This document shows positions 1 to 12,256 of a DNA stretch of 64,000 nucleotides, piece after piece. Made by a program: the position numbers and the translations under genes. Source of the stretch: Pisolithus tinctorius (lineage: Eukaryota > Basidiomycota > Agaricomycetes > Boletales > Pisolithaceae); NCBI GenBank assembly GCA_024663395.1, contig JANFAH010000068.1, positions 124,001 through 188,000 of the forward strand. Direction: 5' to 3'. The notes under the pieces are model-generated. The model made no database searches. It was not told the origin of the DNA and saw only the letters and a list, made by a program, of their open reading frames with translations. Positions within the stretch are counted from its first letter, which is position 1, and each line of letters opens with the position of its first letter.

Positions 1-19
1 TTGAAGACATGGTGTATAG

Positions 20-343
20 TATTGGATGCCGAAGGTGGAGAAATACGATGCGAGGGATACGCCGGAGTATGAGCTGGAGTATCTGACGTTCTCGTTATTA
101 AGATTGCACACAGGGGGAGTGGCGGGGCGGACATCAAATACACAGCCCCTCATTCCGTTGGAGAACCTGCCGGAGGAGCTGCGGGATGTTGAGGTAAAGA
201 AGTCGAAGTACGCGCCATATGAGATGGAGGACCTTACGATACCGTCGTGGGTGGAATTGGCGAGGAAGATCGGGAAAGAGGGCGGGAAGCTTCGCAAACG
301 GTTCCGAAAGTACATGTACGTTGGGGGGACGGATGAGCCATAG
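20..343 (+). CDS. PPN1: Endopolyphosphatase, C-terminal exon (partial)
   Basis: Only the last exon of the gene is in the window. The frame is closed by a stop at 2-4, so translation must enter through the splice acceptor TATAG at 15-19; from there it reads Tyr-Trp-Met-Pro and runs to a stop at 341-343. The tail has the pattern I associate with the C-terminus of fungal vacuolar endopolyphosphatases (Ppn1): a YELEYLTFS strand, a PYEMEDLTIPSWVELARK block, and a final basic KLRKRFRKYMY segment. Ppn1 cleaves long polyphosphate chains in the vacuole and is a membrane-anchored calcineurin-type metallophosphoesterase. The catalytic metal-binding domain lies outside the window, so the assignment rests on this tail alone. 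An alternative is another large metallophosphoesterase with a similar tail. Confidence 0.62.
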   Translation, partial: YWMPKVEKYDARDTPEYELEYLTFSLLRLHTGGVAGRTSNTQPLIPLENLPEELRDVEVKKSKYAPYEMEDLTIPSWVELARKIGKEGGKLRKRFRKYMYVGGTDEP

Positions 344-842
344 CTTGTAATATCGCAGTGGCGGGCAATGCTGGCCTGTGTGTGTGTGATTGAAGGCTCG
401 GCTGTGGGAAGATATATTGACACTGCCAGTGAAGCAGAGTGAGGCGATAAAGGGAACTGCAAGTCTGAATAGGCAACTTCGGGGCCAAAAAAAGGAAGAA
501 GAAAAAGAAAGAAGGAAAAAGATATCTTATTACCGTCGGTTGCCTTGACCACGTACGACCGACGACCCGTCATCATATCCCTGTACTACTTGACTGACAC
601 GCTCCCCCCTTCTCTTGTTTCTCCAAGACACCACTGGTCCCCAGCCAAGCAGCGATCCGCTCCTCCTCCCCCTTTCCTTTCCTCTTCCTTTTCTTTTCTT
701 CTTTCTCCTCTTTATTATCCTCGCTCGACCCTCGAACGCTCATTCCCCCCGTCTCAGTCGGCTGGTCCGCCCTGTTGCGCCGAGTCGGTATCGTCGTCGG
801 CACTCCACCTTCATTTCCCCTTCTCTTTGTTCCCGGGCGCGT
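344..842 (+). promoter_or_regulatory. Intergenic: 3' end of endopolyphosphatase and promoter/leader of RFX gene
   Basis: No gene is visible here. A purine-rich run (A/G) lies around 487-522 and a long C/T-rich run around 655-720. Pyrimidine-rich stretches just upstream of the start are common in fungal promoters and leaders. No TATA box is obvious. Confidence 0.45.
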
Positions 843-3763
843 ATGACGGCCGTCAGTGTCCCTCTGGACTACTTGCCACCCAACCACCCTCCTTCTCGTG
901 CAAACTCTTTCGCTTCTTCCAGTTCCCGTCCTCAGTCCTCGCACGGTCTCCTCTCCCGGCTCCCATCTGGGATGTCCACCCCTGCTGAGGACCCTTACCG
1001 TCTCTCTTACATAGGCACAGATCATATCCGCCACACCCCCGCTTATTCTCTCTCCCATACTGACCTCTCACCAGGCCAATCACCCCCAAACAGCAATCTT
1101 GCAAACCCCGCCCTCAAAGGTCACATCAGACAGACTCATCTCAGAGCCCGTGCCGCCACATCTCCATATCCTCGCGACACAGAGAGCGTACACTCATCCT
1201 CAAGCGAAGCAGACGATATCTCCATGTACCTCGGCAGTTCTTCTGATTACCCTCCCATGTACGGGCATGGCCATCCCATGCCCACCAGTCATCAAGATAC
1301 CATGCACACCGCAGGAGGCACTTTTGGGAGGATGTCAATCAGTCCGGACCACGCTCTCGAAAAATTGGCTATGAACGTCCGCACCGCCACTACAACCAGT
1401 GCGTCCGACAGGGCAAAACAGATTTTCGTGCAGGCTTGGTAAGCCTCCTTTTCCTTTCACACCTTTTTGTTGACCCCCTTCGGACACACTAGGTTGACTG
1501 CCAATTATGCACCCTACCCCGACGGCAATGTACCCCGTCAGGGTCTCTATTTCTCCTATCGTCGCGTCTGCGACCAGTACGGGATCCCTCATATAAACAC
1601 TGCTACGCTTGGTAAAGCGATCAGGCTGTGTTTCCCAAACATCAAGACACGCCGTCTCGGTGTACGCGGAAATAGCAAATATCACTGTAAGCGTGCCCAT
1701 TGTAATTCATGATGTCTTGATCGGAGCAAGACTGATGATGGATCCCTCTCATTGGGTGACTGGAACAATAAGATTGCGGCATTCGACCAGCTACCTCAAC
1801 AGAAGCGGAGTTCCTTCAGGATTACATTCGCAAGTCCAACAACAACGCGGGGCAGTTGTCTATTAATGCTGCGCGTGCCGCGCAGGAATCCACAGAGAAT
1901 GCAAACAAGGGTGAGGAGCGGTCAGATGAAGACGAAGACGAGGATTCAGAAGGATCCAGCGCCTCTAAGCGGAACTCTCTCGCTCTCTCCGGAGATCTCA
2001 AAGGCAGCCTTCCGTACGACGAGTTAAGCGACAAAACACCCACCACCGGTAGTCTCCTTTCTCAGGCTCAAGCGTCTGTGAGAAACAACGCCTATCCTAG
2101 TCACGCTTCAATCCGCCGTCACACAAGCCAACCTGACCCCAGTCTCGCACCGCAGCCAACGCTATCACTAGGCGCAAATGGTTCATTTGTACACCCCAAA
2201 CAATATCACTCCGTCCGCCTTATGCCTCACTTTCCGTCCATCGAGGAAGCCGTTGGAACCAACTCCGCTTCCCCACACAGCATTGCCGCCAGAGAAGTCT
2301 GGAACTGGTTCCAGGATCATCTCGACGCAGTCTTAGACTGTGCCCGCGCTTTCCGATTTGATCAGTTTGAAATAAACCTGCGCAATTTTTGGTCAACCCT
2401 GTCTGGCAGCCACCGCGAGATCGTGCATGCACCAGCTATTGCAGGCCTAATGGCTAAGGCCGACGCGATAGTCTATGATGTGAGCCGTTGATAAGTCGCG
2501 GGGTCGCAATTCTCTGACCTTTGATCCAGGAAATTCTGGAGTTCCTCCGCTCACAAATGCTGTCTCCCATATCTTCAACTTCCATTGCCAGCCTCCGGCA
2601 GTTTGCCGGAAAAATGGAGAAAATTTTACTTCTCGCTCTTGAAGGCTACGGGAGTACCTTTATGGAACCAAAAGTAGAGCTGGGGGCGCGCTTTGGACAC
2701 CTTGTGTGTGCGTATCGTAGGATGTCTTACAACCTTTCCCGCCTCCCTGACACTTTTTCCAGTGAGATTCTTAGACATTTATCAGGTGACCCAGGCTCTC
2801 AACACGGTCCTTACGAATCAAAAGCAACTTGCGGAGATGCGACGTTCCTGGCAAAAGCTGGATTTCGAGGCTGTTCGGAATCAGTCAGCATTAGTGTGCA
2901 ACTGCCGCCATGAGGATCTCGTGCAACTCTTGGAAGTAGAGTTTGTGGCCATGCTGGATTCTCTCTCGAAGAGCAACGAGCCCGTCAGAGAAGTGATGGC
3001 ATGGGCTGACAAATGCACTGAAAGGCTTATGGAGCAGCGCATAGGCACGAGCGACGAAAGAGGCGCCTTGAGCTCGCGCAGTATCCTTATTCGATGGGGA
3101 TATGTAACTAGTCAGGTCATGCGGGACCTTGTAAGCTTGTTTCGTCATGTTATCGTCCGCTGCTACGTTCTGACTCCACACCTAGACTATTAGAAGTGAC
3201 CCCGCATTCGGGGCTTTCCAGATCCTGAAGCTGTTCCTCGAGTGCGTGTGTACATGGAATCACTTTGAACATTGTTACTGATGAGACACAGCGATTGGAT
3301 AGCGGTTAATATTTTGAGGAGTGTCGCGTTGTCCACCACATCTGTGGCGGCTTCAGTGGAGCCTGTCATACAACAATTTTTCTCTCTTTCACCTATGGCC
3401 GGCCAAGAAAGCTTTAGTGGGTTGGAAGCTCGATCCCAACAGCACGCAATCCATCGTGCACCGACTACGTCGAGCATGCTCGCTGCATTGCAACAGGACC
3501 CATTCCCCCCTGGCGCGCTGGATACGTCAGCTCCCGGATTCGGTTCTGATGCGTACGGCAGCTTGAACTACATGGATGCCTCAGTTCCTCCCGACGACTC
3601 AATATCTTCTGTTCACCAAGCTGGTCTTTCTTTTTCCGATTACGCTACAACCAACACGTTTGATGTTGCGTCCTTCACCCCCCAAGACTTGAGCTTGGCG
3701 CCTGGCAATACCACCGAACCAGATCGCGAGGCTGAGCCGATTAAAGTGGAGACTGCCTCCTAA
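843..3763 (+). CDS. RFX1: RFX-family winged-helix transcription factor
   Basis: Seven exons: 843-1438, 1493-1686, 1773-2479, 2530-2707, 2763-3130, 3186-3241, 3292-3763 (856 aa). The first in-frame Met is at 843. The RFX DNA-binding domain spans about residues 190-275: it starts near AKQIFVQAWL, continues with YFSYRRVCDQYGIP and LGKAIRLCFPNIKTRRLGVRGNSKYH, and the splice at 1686/1773 restores the family motif KYHYCGIR. The centre, about residues 400-700, carries the conserved RFX dimerization-type region (LVLRFLDIYQVTQAL, TIRSDPAFGAF, DDWIAVNILRSV). Proteins of this family bind X-box DNA; fungal members (S. pombe Sak1, S. cerevisiae Crt1) act in cell-cycle exit or the DNA-damage response, and which role applies here cannot be told. 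The N-terminus is Ser-rich and the C-terminus is acidic and low in complexity. It converges with the BFR1-like gene 315 bp downstream. Confidence 0.93.
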
Positions 3764-4078
3764 ACGTATAGCCAATCTCTCACTAAAAACTATATACCAA
3801 TCGGGTTTTTCGGGCTCTTCGCAGAAGACATAATTTCTGCTGGTTATTACATATGTCGATATCACTCCCCGTGTCATTTATTCGTCAGCCATTGCGCGTA
3901 TATCTGTATTGACTTGCTTTCAGTCATTTCCTTCGTATTGTATGTGTCTTGATTCTAACCTGAATAATTATTTCCATTTTCTCCGGACTATGCGGCTTTG
4001 CCTTGCTGGTATGATTCTAGTAAGTGTACGCGATTGTAAGATACGGTATCAGGCGGTCCAACCCTTTACCCCTGCAAA
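3764..4078. other. Convergent intergenic region (3' ends of RFX and BFR1 genes)
   Basis: A 315-bp AT-richer spacer between two convergent stop codons. It should hold both 3' untranslated regions and polyadenylation signals. No open frame with coding character or structural RNA is seen. Confidence 0.5.
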
Positions 4079-5824
4079 TTACTGTTCTGCCTCAACCTCC
4101 AAGACTGCGTCGTCGGTGGACACCGTAGATCCGAGCACTGGGCTGTTATCTAGCGTTCCCGACTCTACTTCTCCATTAGGGTCCTCTGGTGGCGACTCTG
4201 CACGAGATGGCGTCGTGTCTAGCTTGATCCCGCTGGTGAGACGCTGTATCTCCATCTCTGCTTTCGCCATGTTCTCCGCTGTGCCACGTTTTTGATTGGC
4301 CACAAACCACGCTTGCTTGGTTTTGATGTCTTCAATGACACGCGGGACGTCGTCTGGACCAGTCGGAGCAGGTATCGAGAGAGAGAGTAGAGCTTTCAGC
4401 ATGGGTAATGAAAGGTTGAGGTTGCCAGACTTGGTCGGTTTGTCTTTCTTTCCTTTCTTCTGCTTCCCCACAAAGTATGCCTCTTCCTCACCCTTCTTCT
4501 TCCGCACTACCAGGCCCTGGTCGACATCTTCGACTTTTCTTGGTTCGAGTTTTGGTACTCCGGCCAGATCAGCCTTTACGGATGACGACGCAGAAGAAAG
4601 TGCTGCGGTAGAGGTGGTCTTCCCCGATAAGGCGTCGATGAGAATCTGACAATCTTCTATTTGCGTTTGATAAGCTGGCAAAGCTGCCTCCTCGCGCAAA
4701 CGTTCTACTATCTCGAGTTTCTGTCTAGCTTCCTCTTCGGCCTTTTGGGCGCGAGCTCTCTCAAGCCTACGAGCGCGGTCTTCCTGTATCTTGTTCCAGA
4801 AGCGATCCGAAGCATCACGAAACTCTTGTGAGATCTCTCGCTTCTTGTTGTACAGGTCGTTCAGCTGGGCTTGAAGTTCGTCGCGCTCCTTGATGAGCTT
4901 GGAGCGACCAACATAGATGTCGTCAGACTCCTTCTTGAGCACGTCCAGTTCCGCTTTGATAGTTTCGTAACGGTTAGACAGAGCCATTGCCTCGGGGTCG
5001 TCCAGTTGGTTGCGCAGTTCGTCCACGGCACGACGGTCTTCTTCGATGGCATCCTGCTTGCTTTGGAAGCTCTCTACAGTCTTGCGTGACCGTGAAAGTT
5101 GTGATATTTCTTGAAGGGCGCGCTTTTCATCCGCAAGTTTCATTTTTCCTGAGTCGACTTGATTTCTCAGGTTCCTAAAAAAGCGAGAGCTGTTAACGAG
5201 GGTGAAGGTAATATTCGCGACTACGTACTGGATTTGAGCGTCGACCTCGGCGACCGTCCGGAAGGACGCCTTTGCCCTGGCAGCCTGCAATTCCTTGTTC
5301 TGCGACACGATGATTCTATCAGAGTCCAGCAGTAAAGGGGAGTGTTGATGATCAATACCTGATTTTGTATGTTTTCCTGCAAGGCCTTGATCCGCTCCAT
5401 GATCTTACCTCGGCTCATCTTATTGCCAGACTGTTGTCCTCGTATGGTGTCCAGCTCTGCGCGAAGGGCGGTAACCCTATCATTGGGACCGTCCGGTTTA
5501 TGTACATTCGACAACTTGGCGCGAACAGCATTCTGCGTATGACGTGTCAGGTCACTGCAACAAGTACTTGCATGGAAAAAAATGACGCACAACTTTAGCC
5601 TGTATTATATCGATCTCTGACTGAATTCTGGCTTTTTCGGCCTCGAACGCAGCCTTGTCTGGTTTCGTGGAGGACGAAGAAGTAGGAGTCCGCTCCGTTG
5701 CCCCCGCAGCAGCAGCTTTGGGGGCAGGCGAAGATGGGACTCTGCTGGCCTCGTCGCTCTTGCCAAGTGCTGTGCGACCGTTGGTGTTGGTAGACCCAGA
5801 CTTCTGTTTTTGCGTCGGCGCCAT
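4079..5824 (-). CDS. BFR1: BFR1-like coiled-coil, polysome-associated protein
   Basis: Four exons: 5824-5594, 5532-5359, 5299-5229, 5174-4079 (523 aa). The 54-nt third intron (donor GTACGT at 5228) is needed to give the continuous helix DAQIQNLRNQVD. After a Ser/Pro/Ala-rich N-terminus the protein is almost entirely heptad coiled coil (about residues 60-350), with segments such as KMSRGKIMERIKALQENIQ, LADEKRALQEISQLSRSRK and QDAIEEDRRAVDELRNQLDD that match the fungal Bfr1 family. The tail is basic (KKKGEEEAYFVGKQKKGKKDK), then acidic. Yeast Bfr1 binds mRNA on ER-associated polysomes and affects secretion and ploidy; the same role is inferred, not shown. Confidence 0.85.
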
Positions 5825-6070
5825 AGTTAGCAGTGCGAAATGAACTGGATGGTAACGAAAGGAAACTACAAGTCTGTGTGAAATTTTAATTCGTGGCTTT
5901 TTTAGAAGGCGAGAAGTTGAGGAGCGAGATCAGGTGTGGAAATCTTTTTCCACGGATTTCGACCTAGTCTGGCACCGGTTCGGTCAACAAAAAAAGCCCG
6001 GGGCGTTGCCAAGTGCCAAACGTTAAGCGTACTGAACGAAGATGCGTTTTGTACTGGGCGTATATTAAGC

Positions 6071-6692
6071 TCAGATAATGACTTTGGTGTCAAGCTTTGC
6101 TACTTCCCGTCTACACTCTTCGTACACTTCCCGGTAGTCGTCTTCATTACCCCCCTCTGCATCCTTCTGAACCTTGCGCTTCTGATCTGGACATACCATG
6201 ACGCAACTCGTCGGTCGTTTAGTCGAGCTCGCGTGTCCGAGTTCCTCCTTCGATGGTACAAACACGTAGGGTATTTGTGCTTCCTCCGCGAGCACGGGTA
6301 GATGCGAAATAATATCAATTGGGTTGATGTCAGCGGCGAGAATGAGCAAGCTGTACGGAGGAACATGCAGGTCAGTTGCACAGATGTGGTAACTGCCAGT
6401 GGTGTCTACCAACCCTCTTTCTCCCTTGCGTATACCCTTAACCACCTCCTTTACGCCGCGTTTCACCTGCCTGGCCTTGGAGGCTGTGGAGGGGGAGTTG
6501 CCATCGACATATAGACACACACGTTGGTGCAGCGAGCCCACCTTTCTTAACCGTCTTGTGCAGCTTTTTCACCAGTTTTTTCTGTGCCAGTGGACTGGCG
6601 ATGGGGGAAAGGTCTTCCAGCGGGATGATGATTTCGTCCTTTTCTTTTTCCTTCTTGTCTTTTTTCGATTTCTTTGGCGAAGGGGAGTCCAT
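6071..6692 (-). CDS. NHP2: H/ACA snoRNP subunit Nhp2 (L7Ae family)
   Basis: Three exons: 6692-6542, 6483-6414, 6350-6071 (166 aa). The start is the Met of MDSPSPKKSKKDKK, in a Lys-rich N-terminal tail. Splicing at 6542/6483 gives KKASKARQVKRGVKEVVKGIRKG, and the unusual donor GTTGGT at 6413 gives GERGLLILAADINPID, both of which fit the L7Ae/Nhp2 fold. Family hallmarks follow: DIISHLPVLAEEAQIPYVFVPSKEELG, then HASSTKRPTSCVMV. Nhp2 binds kink-turn RNA in box H/ACA particles that guide rRNA pseudouridylation and in some organisms telomerase RNA; it acts in the nucleolus. The start lies 146 bp from the divergent Elg1 gene, so the two probably share a promoter. Confidence 0.95.
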
Positions 6693-6838
6693 GCCTAATA
6701 TGCCCCGATGAGGTGGGTGATGGTGTCTTTGCTCCAAGGCAAATACATATCCCAGATGAGTTCTATCGCGACTTGGTCTGCAGCGTGGGATATTTTTCGT
6801 CACGCGTCGACTCGCGCCCGGACCGAGTAGCTTTAACT

Positions 6839-9800
6839 ATGCCAGACAAACGCAGAAGCAGGGCAACGCGTAGCACTAACCCACCACCGGTAAATCAGCC
6901 TGTTACTAGTGCTCTGAGCTGGGGGTATCGAAACTTATTGCAGGCTACCGTCCAGAAAACCCTTCGGGAGCATTTCCAAAGAAATGCTCATTCTCTTCAA
7001 GACTCTGTGGCTCCAATGGGAAGCCAACCCAAAGAATCCATGGATATCATTCACGTCGATACGGACACAAGTGACGAAGAGCGCCCAGTAGTAGATCCCA
7101 CGTCCTCTCGTACGGTAGCAGCCAAACCAGGTGCGTTCATCTTCGGGCTTGGGCGAACTTCACCACCCTTGAAATGTAGGGCATACTTCCAACAAGTTGT
7201 ATCCACTGTTTGTCAGACCTTACCGAGAGAAGCATTCGCGTCAAATCATCGATGTCGATGATGATGAAGCTTGCACCTCTTCGGAATGTGCAACTACCGA
7301 GGCCGAGTTGCCTCCATTGTCACAGGGCTCCCTCCACTCGGACTTCAGTCGCGCAAACCTAAGCTCCCGCGCCTCTTCTCCCCTTTCTTCTGTGTCAAGC
7401 CTTCGTGCCCGTTCTCCCAGTCCCCTCTCAGCCAGCCAAGCTAAATCACTCAAAAGTACATCCACGGGGTGTCACAATCCTAACAAGAAACCAGCACGAT
7501 CTAATTCACGCGTCCCATGGGGCTCTGGGGCCGTAGCACCTTTCCCTGATCGAGAGTCTCAGCATGTTCGTGGTACATGGCGCTCTTTTTCCGCTTCGGG
7601 ATCCCCGCTGGGAGGTAGATCATGCTCTACTTCTAAAACGCGTTGCGATGACTGGTCTTTGAGCTTCCTTACCAAGCAAACGCATGACGGGATCACTCCA
7701 TATTACGATCATCAAGTACAATTGTGGTGGCAGCACTCGTCCCATAATGACCAAGGGGATCCCTTGCTAGAGACGACTGAGGATCATGCTACTGCTCACC
7801 CTGCCATCTCTCGTACTCTGCCTGACCTCCACACTTCCAATGCGACCGGTGACATGTGGACCTATTGCTTTCGCCCAAAGCGTGCGAAAGAGGTGCTAGG
7901 CAACGAGCAACGCGCGGTTTATTTGCGAAGTTGGCTCCGAGCATTAGAGCTGCGTTCGCAGGTTCAACGGACAGCAAACCATGGGCAAACGGACACCACT
8001 AACAGGCAACGCAGTAAGTGTGAACCTGCAGGATCACAACCACGAGGCGAGAAGCGCCTTCGCGTCGTCCGTGCGATCACCAAACCGCGAGGTCGAAAGA
8101 AACGAAGATTTGGCTCAGACGACGAGTTGAATGATTTTGTTTGCAGTGACGGTGACGATATCTCCGACGTTCCTGCCTTTGAAGAATCAGAGGACGAGTT
8201 CGCGTTCTGCCAGCAAACTTTATCCAGACTCCATCGGCAGGATAGCTTGCGCTCACAACCAAGTAGTACCCCTCCTATTGATCCTGCCCAGCTGTCGGGT
8301 AGTAGCAACCGTGCAATAAGTGATGCGAACGAAGCGCTTGCGGAGCCTACTTTTTCTGACACTCTGTCCAACACACTGCTTATTGCTGGCCCGCCAGGGT
8401 GCGGTAAGACCGCTGCAGTCTATGCATGTGCGGAGGAACTGGGATGGGACGTCTTCGAGGTATACCCGGGTATAGGTCGGCGTACTTCCGCAAATCTAGA
8501 CTATCTTGTCGGTAACGTGGGGAAAAACCACATCATTCAAGTATCGCAGAGTCGTTCCTCCAGGCGACAAGGGGAGCAAGGGTCACCAGCAACTCTGTCA
8601 ACCTTGTTTGGTAGGGGCAACCAAGAATCCGTTGTACGTAGAACGACAGAGGGGTCGATGGATGATCCCATTGGCGTAAGGGACGAAATCCCTGATGCTA
8701 TTGGCACGACGAACTGTGTGTCCGAAAAATCGAGTAAAATTGTGGGTCCTCGCTCCCCGAAGCCAACCGTTGCCGAGGCTGAGCCTACTGTTCGACAATC
8801 ACTCGTGCTTCTGGAAGAGGTTGATATTCTGTTCAAAGATGACGCCGGCTTCTGGCCTGCTGTGGTCGACATCATACGGGACTGCAAAAGGCCGGTTGTA
8901 ATGACATGTAATGGTGAGCTTTCCCTGAAGGAATGGCGCAAGGGTCTGTGCTGATGGGTGCTTTGCCAAGATCTGCGGCTAGTTCCAATTACAAGCTTGC
9001 CATTGCAGACCATCCTCGTTTTCGAGTCTTGTCCGTCTCCACTGGCGGTTAGCTACCTCCAGTCTGTGATGGTTGCCCAAGGTTGCCCTGTTCCACGCGA
9101 ACGCCTGATGGCACTATATGAAACAACGCCTACCATAGACGGGATAGACGTGCCAGAACCACCCCTATATCCCAGAACTGAGCCACTGCCTTCTCCCGAT
9201 CTCAGGCGCACGATCACTCAATTGCAAATGCTCTGCTTGAGTGCAGCTCGTGGATCAGCATCAAACATGCTTCAAGGAACTCGTGAGGCTGGAGGACACG
9301 TTCGGCGATCAGGTCGACCAATTTCCGTTGAGTCCAATGCCACTCGTTTGCCATCAACTGAATGTGAACGGTGGCGGCGAATGAGCAAGCACGCGGACCT
9401 TCTCTCGTTTGTGAACAGCAACCTGTGCAGGGCACCGTTGCACACGCCGGAGGTGATGTTTTCGCGAGGAGCTCCGTTTCGCCGTTGTGACTGATTGCAG
9501 TTGTGCAGGCCTTGAGTTTGAGTATGACCGAGCCCACGCTTGATGATGAGCTAGGACACAATATACTGTTCATGGACGGTTGCGTTTCCAACGGAAGGGA
9601 AGGGTTAGCGTTCTACCACTATGATGAGCTCATTGCGCAAGATGCCATCCTGCTTTCACGTGGTATACACGAGGAACTGGACACGGATCCGACGGCGGCG
9701 TCGATCAACCCCGCGGCTAGGCTAACGACTGAGGAGGCGGAAATCTTCCGATCTCGCGTGGCATATCAATCTGAGATCGCGGGCGCGTTGCAGCATATCA

Positions 9801-10048
9801 TCCAACCGCCAGCACCTCTGATGCCTCAGAGCAGCGTGTTCCTGGATTACATACCGTGGGTGAGATACATGGTCGTGGTTGATGACAATCTCGAACAGAT
9901 GGCACGAGATGAAGTGGCAAGGGCAAAATCCGGGAGGTTGACAAGGAACAGTATGAAGACGAGACATATCCGAAATATCGAGCTGGATGAGAGACAGCAG
10001 GGAGTGCTGATGAGGACGCAGCTAGACGGTTGTTTACAGCTTGTATAG
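6839..10048 (+). CDS. ELG1: Elg1/ATAD5-like AAA+ PCNA-unloader subunit
   Basis: Four exons: 6839-7130, 7180-8913, 8971-9452, 9509-10048 (1015 aa). The long, Ser/Arg-rich N-terminus is followed by an AAA+ module: Walker A GPPGCGKT encoded at about 8390-8413, and a Walker B-like VLLEEVDILF near 8806-8835, spelled like the Elg1/ATAD5 family (EEVD) rather than DEAD. Further on come the sensor-type sequence PVVMTCN and, across the splice 8913/8971, DLRLVPITSLPLQT and the lid-type block DLRRTITQLQ. Elg1 replaces Rfc1 in a clamp-loader-like complex that unloads PCNA after replication. Length and motif order fit fungal Elg1. It is divergent from NHP2. The last 200 residues are less conserved and I infer them from the open frame. 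Confidence 0.9.
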
Positions 10049-10102
10049 AGAAGGGGGACAGCTTGGCATGAATGTAACCTGATTTGGTAGAGTTGGCTGG
10101 GC

Positions 10103-10108
10103 CACGTG
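10103..10108. promoter_or_regulatory. CACGTG E-box upstream of the bHLH gene
   Basis: A palindromic CACGTG lies 129 bp upstream of the bHLH start codon, with a second related core, GTCACGTT, about 20 bp further downstream. Because the encoded factor has the residues of a CACGTG binder, autoregulation is possible; this is inference. Confidence 0.4.
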
Positions 10109-10236
10109 TGTCCCCGCTAAGTCACGTTGCTCAGCGCCGAAAACGGCAAACTGTGTCGTTCTATAACGTCGACTTTCACATCCCTGCTTGCTCGTCCTCC
10201 TCACTCTGCCCCCTCCATCGCGGGCTGTCTGTGTCC

Positions 10237-12256
10237 ATGCCTGCATCGGCGACAATGGCGACTACGATAAGACACGAACAACGGTCGCTGCAATCACCGT
10301 CCTCAGACCACATCCCGGCCACCATTTCTCATTCCCAAAAAGATGCGTCCAGACACTCCCCCGGCATCTCTCTTCCACCCCTCGATTACCTCCAGCAACA
10401 ACGAAGGGGCTCCGTCACCGATCCCTCTCTCCATGCGGCATCGACCGCCCCCTCCGCACTGCGCCATTTGGATGGTATCAATGTCCTCCCTATCATCTCG
10501 TCTCCCGTCACTCACCCACGCCCCGACAGGACCGCGTCCAGCGGCAAACTACGTGTTCGGCGACAGCAGCCTCTCCAACATCAGCTCCGAACCATCGAAC
10601 AAACAGATGCGCAAAATATTGCGGTCACCATCGCCCGACAGAGATCACGGTCACTCCGCGAACGGCAAGGGCGTCGCGAGCCCCCGTACGTCATCCCACG
10701 CGAACGGAAATTCCAGTATGTCTTCCCATGTCCTCCCTAATCAATCTGTGAACCACTATACCTAGGAAATATGAGCTCAGGAGATCATATGCACATCGAC
10801 GACAAGCAGTCACCTCGGACGAGTATTCGGCATCAGGATGATAGTGATTTTAATAACTCAAGGCGGCAATCGATAGCAGTGAGACAACCTGCCTCGTATC
10901 CATTTCTTCTCTCATTTCCCGACTAGACCTCCTCGGATTCACAGTACACACACGGCACAAAACGCAAGATGTCCATAGACAGAGAAGCGACTACAACCGA
11001 CGATATGGACTCTCAGCTGGTTGGTCCCGGGATACCCAGCTCCAGCAACGTGGATCTTGATGACCGTGCGCCCAAACGCAGAGGGTCTGCCGTAGACACC
11101 CATAGGGTAGCGCAGCTAAGCATATACGATCACCGGCGACATTCGATACATGCCGGGGCGATGGTATCTGGTCCCGGCGTGACAGGAGGAGGACCCGTAG
11201 GCAATGGCACGCAGTGGTGGCCTGACAGACGAGACTCGTTACCTGCCATTCTCTCGAATGGATCCAGTGGCTATTCCTCGGCGTTTTCCGGTGAACAACC
11301 ACATGGACGACCGTCCGCACCCACAACGTCTGGTAGCATGGCGACTTTCGTGTGGCCTGCAACACAACATCCGGATGGCCACCCAGACCCTAATATACAA
11401 AGTCATACTCGTCCGTTTGAACCTCAGACTCTACCAATGCCCATCATGCACCCAATGACCTTCCCTCCGGACAGACGTATGTCCGTCCCAGAAAACGCCA
11501 CGTCTGCCGTGGGCCCAACCAGACATGTACGCTCCAGGTCACGCCCACCCTCTCGCCAGTTACGCGAGCCTGCGCAGTCTTCTGCCACGCAGGCAGGTAC
11601 CGCAGCCTCGACGGAAGAGCCTTCCACGGCTCCACCGTCGTCCACAACTACTCTGAAACCACCCAAGGAGCCCGGAACGACTCCTTACTCGCGCTCGCCT
11701 GAACTTCGAGTATCTCACAAGCTCGCTGAGAGAAAGAGACGTAAAGAGATGAAAGAATTGTTCGACGAACTAAGAGACCAGTTGCCCGCTGACCGTGGCA
11801 TGAAAGCCAGCAAGTGGGAAATTTTAAGCAAAGGTGATAGAACAGTTCTTTCGCTGACACGAGACTGACCCCATCCTAGCCATCGACTTTGTAAACAACC
11901 TCAAGCAGAGTCACCAGGATATGGCCCGTGAGATTGACATGCTAAGACATGAACTCGACAACGTGCGACAAGGCATGCCCTTTGGACCCAGTGGAACCCC
12001 ACATCCTATTGTTTATAGTCAAGGACCAGTACCGGGACCGTACCCTCCACCACCCCCCGGCACAATGCCCCATCCCCCGCCTCCCCACGCCCATCCTCCA
12101 CCTCATCCACAGCCCCAAGCACGACCGTCTTCCTCAGATAATGGCTACCAACCTGGTGGCGGTCCACCACCTCACCAGCAACCAGCCGCTGGTGTTCCTG
12201 GCACAAACGGTACGAGTAGTATACCTACGAGTAGGGTGGAAGGCCCTCCTACTTAG
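10237..12256 (+). CDS. bHLH(-zipper-like) transcription factor, class B type
   Basis: Five exons: 10237-10474, 10530-10715, 10766-10878, 10927-11833, 11880-12256 (606 aa); Met 7, at 10255, is an alternative start. The first 400 residues are Ser/Pro/His-rich and disordered. The bHLH begins near residue 448: the basic region [17 protein letters not shown] has His5, Glu9 and Arg13, the set that reads CACGTG; helix 1 is [12 protein letters not shown], the loop [15 protein letters not shown], and helix 2 is [15 protein letters not shown], created by the splice 11833/11880. Helix 2 runs into [15 protein letters not shown], a short zipper-like extension. The tail is extremely Pro/His-rich. The family acts as nuclear dimers; target genes are unknown. 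Exons 2-3 are supported only by splice sites and phase, so the middle of the protein is less certain than the DNA-binding domain. Confidence 0.87.

Noticed and set aside
573..1058. A 161-codon minus-strand frame opposite the RFX leader and exon 1
   Set aside because: It has Arg/Gly-rich composition with no family resemblance and lies antisense to a well-supported gene.
9100..9495. A premature stop or frameshift in Elg1 at 9494
   Set aside because: The stop lies in an intron: GAG|GTGATG at 9453 splices to 9509 with phase kept, so the gene is intact.
10343..10765. A 140-codon frame as a separate gene upstream of the bHLH domain
   Set aside because: Its second half (from 10530) fits as exon 2 of the bHLH gene, while its first half overlaps exon 1 in another frame; a donor at 10475 and acceptor at 10529 explain the switch.
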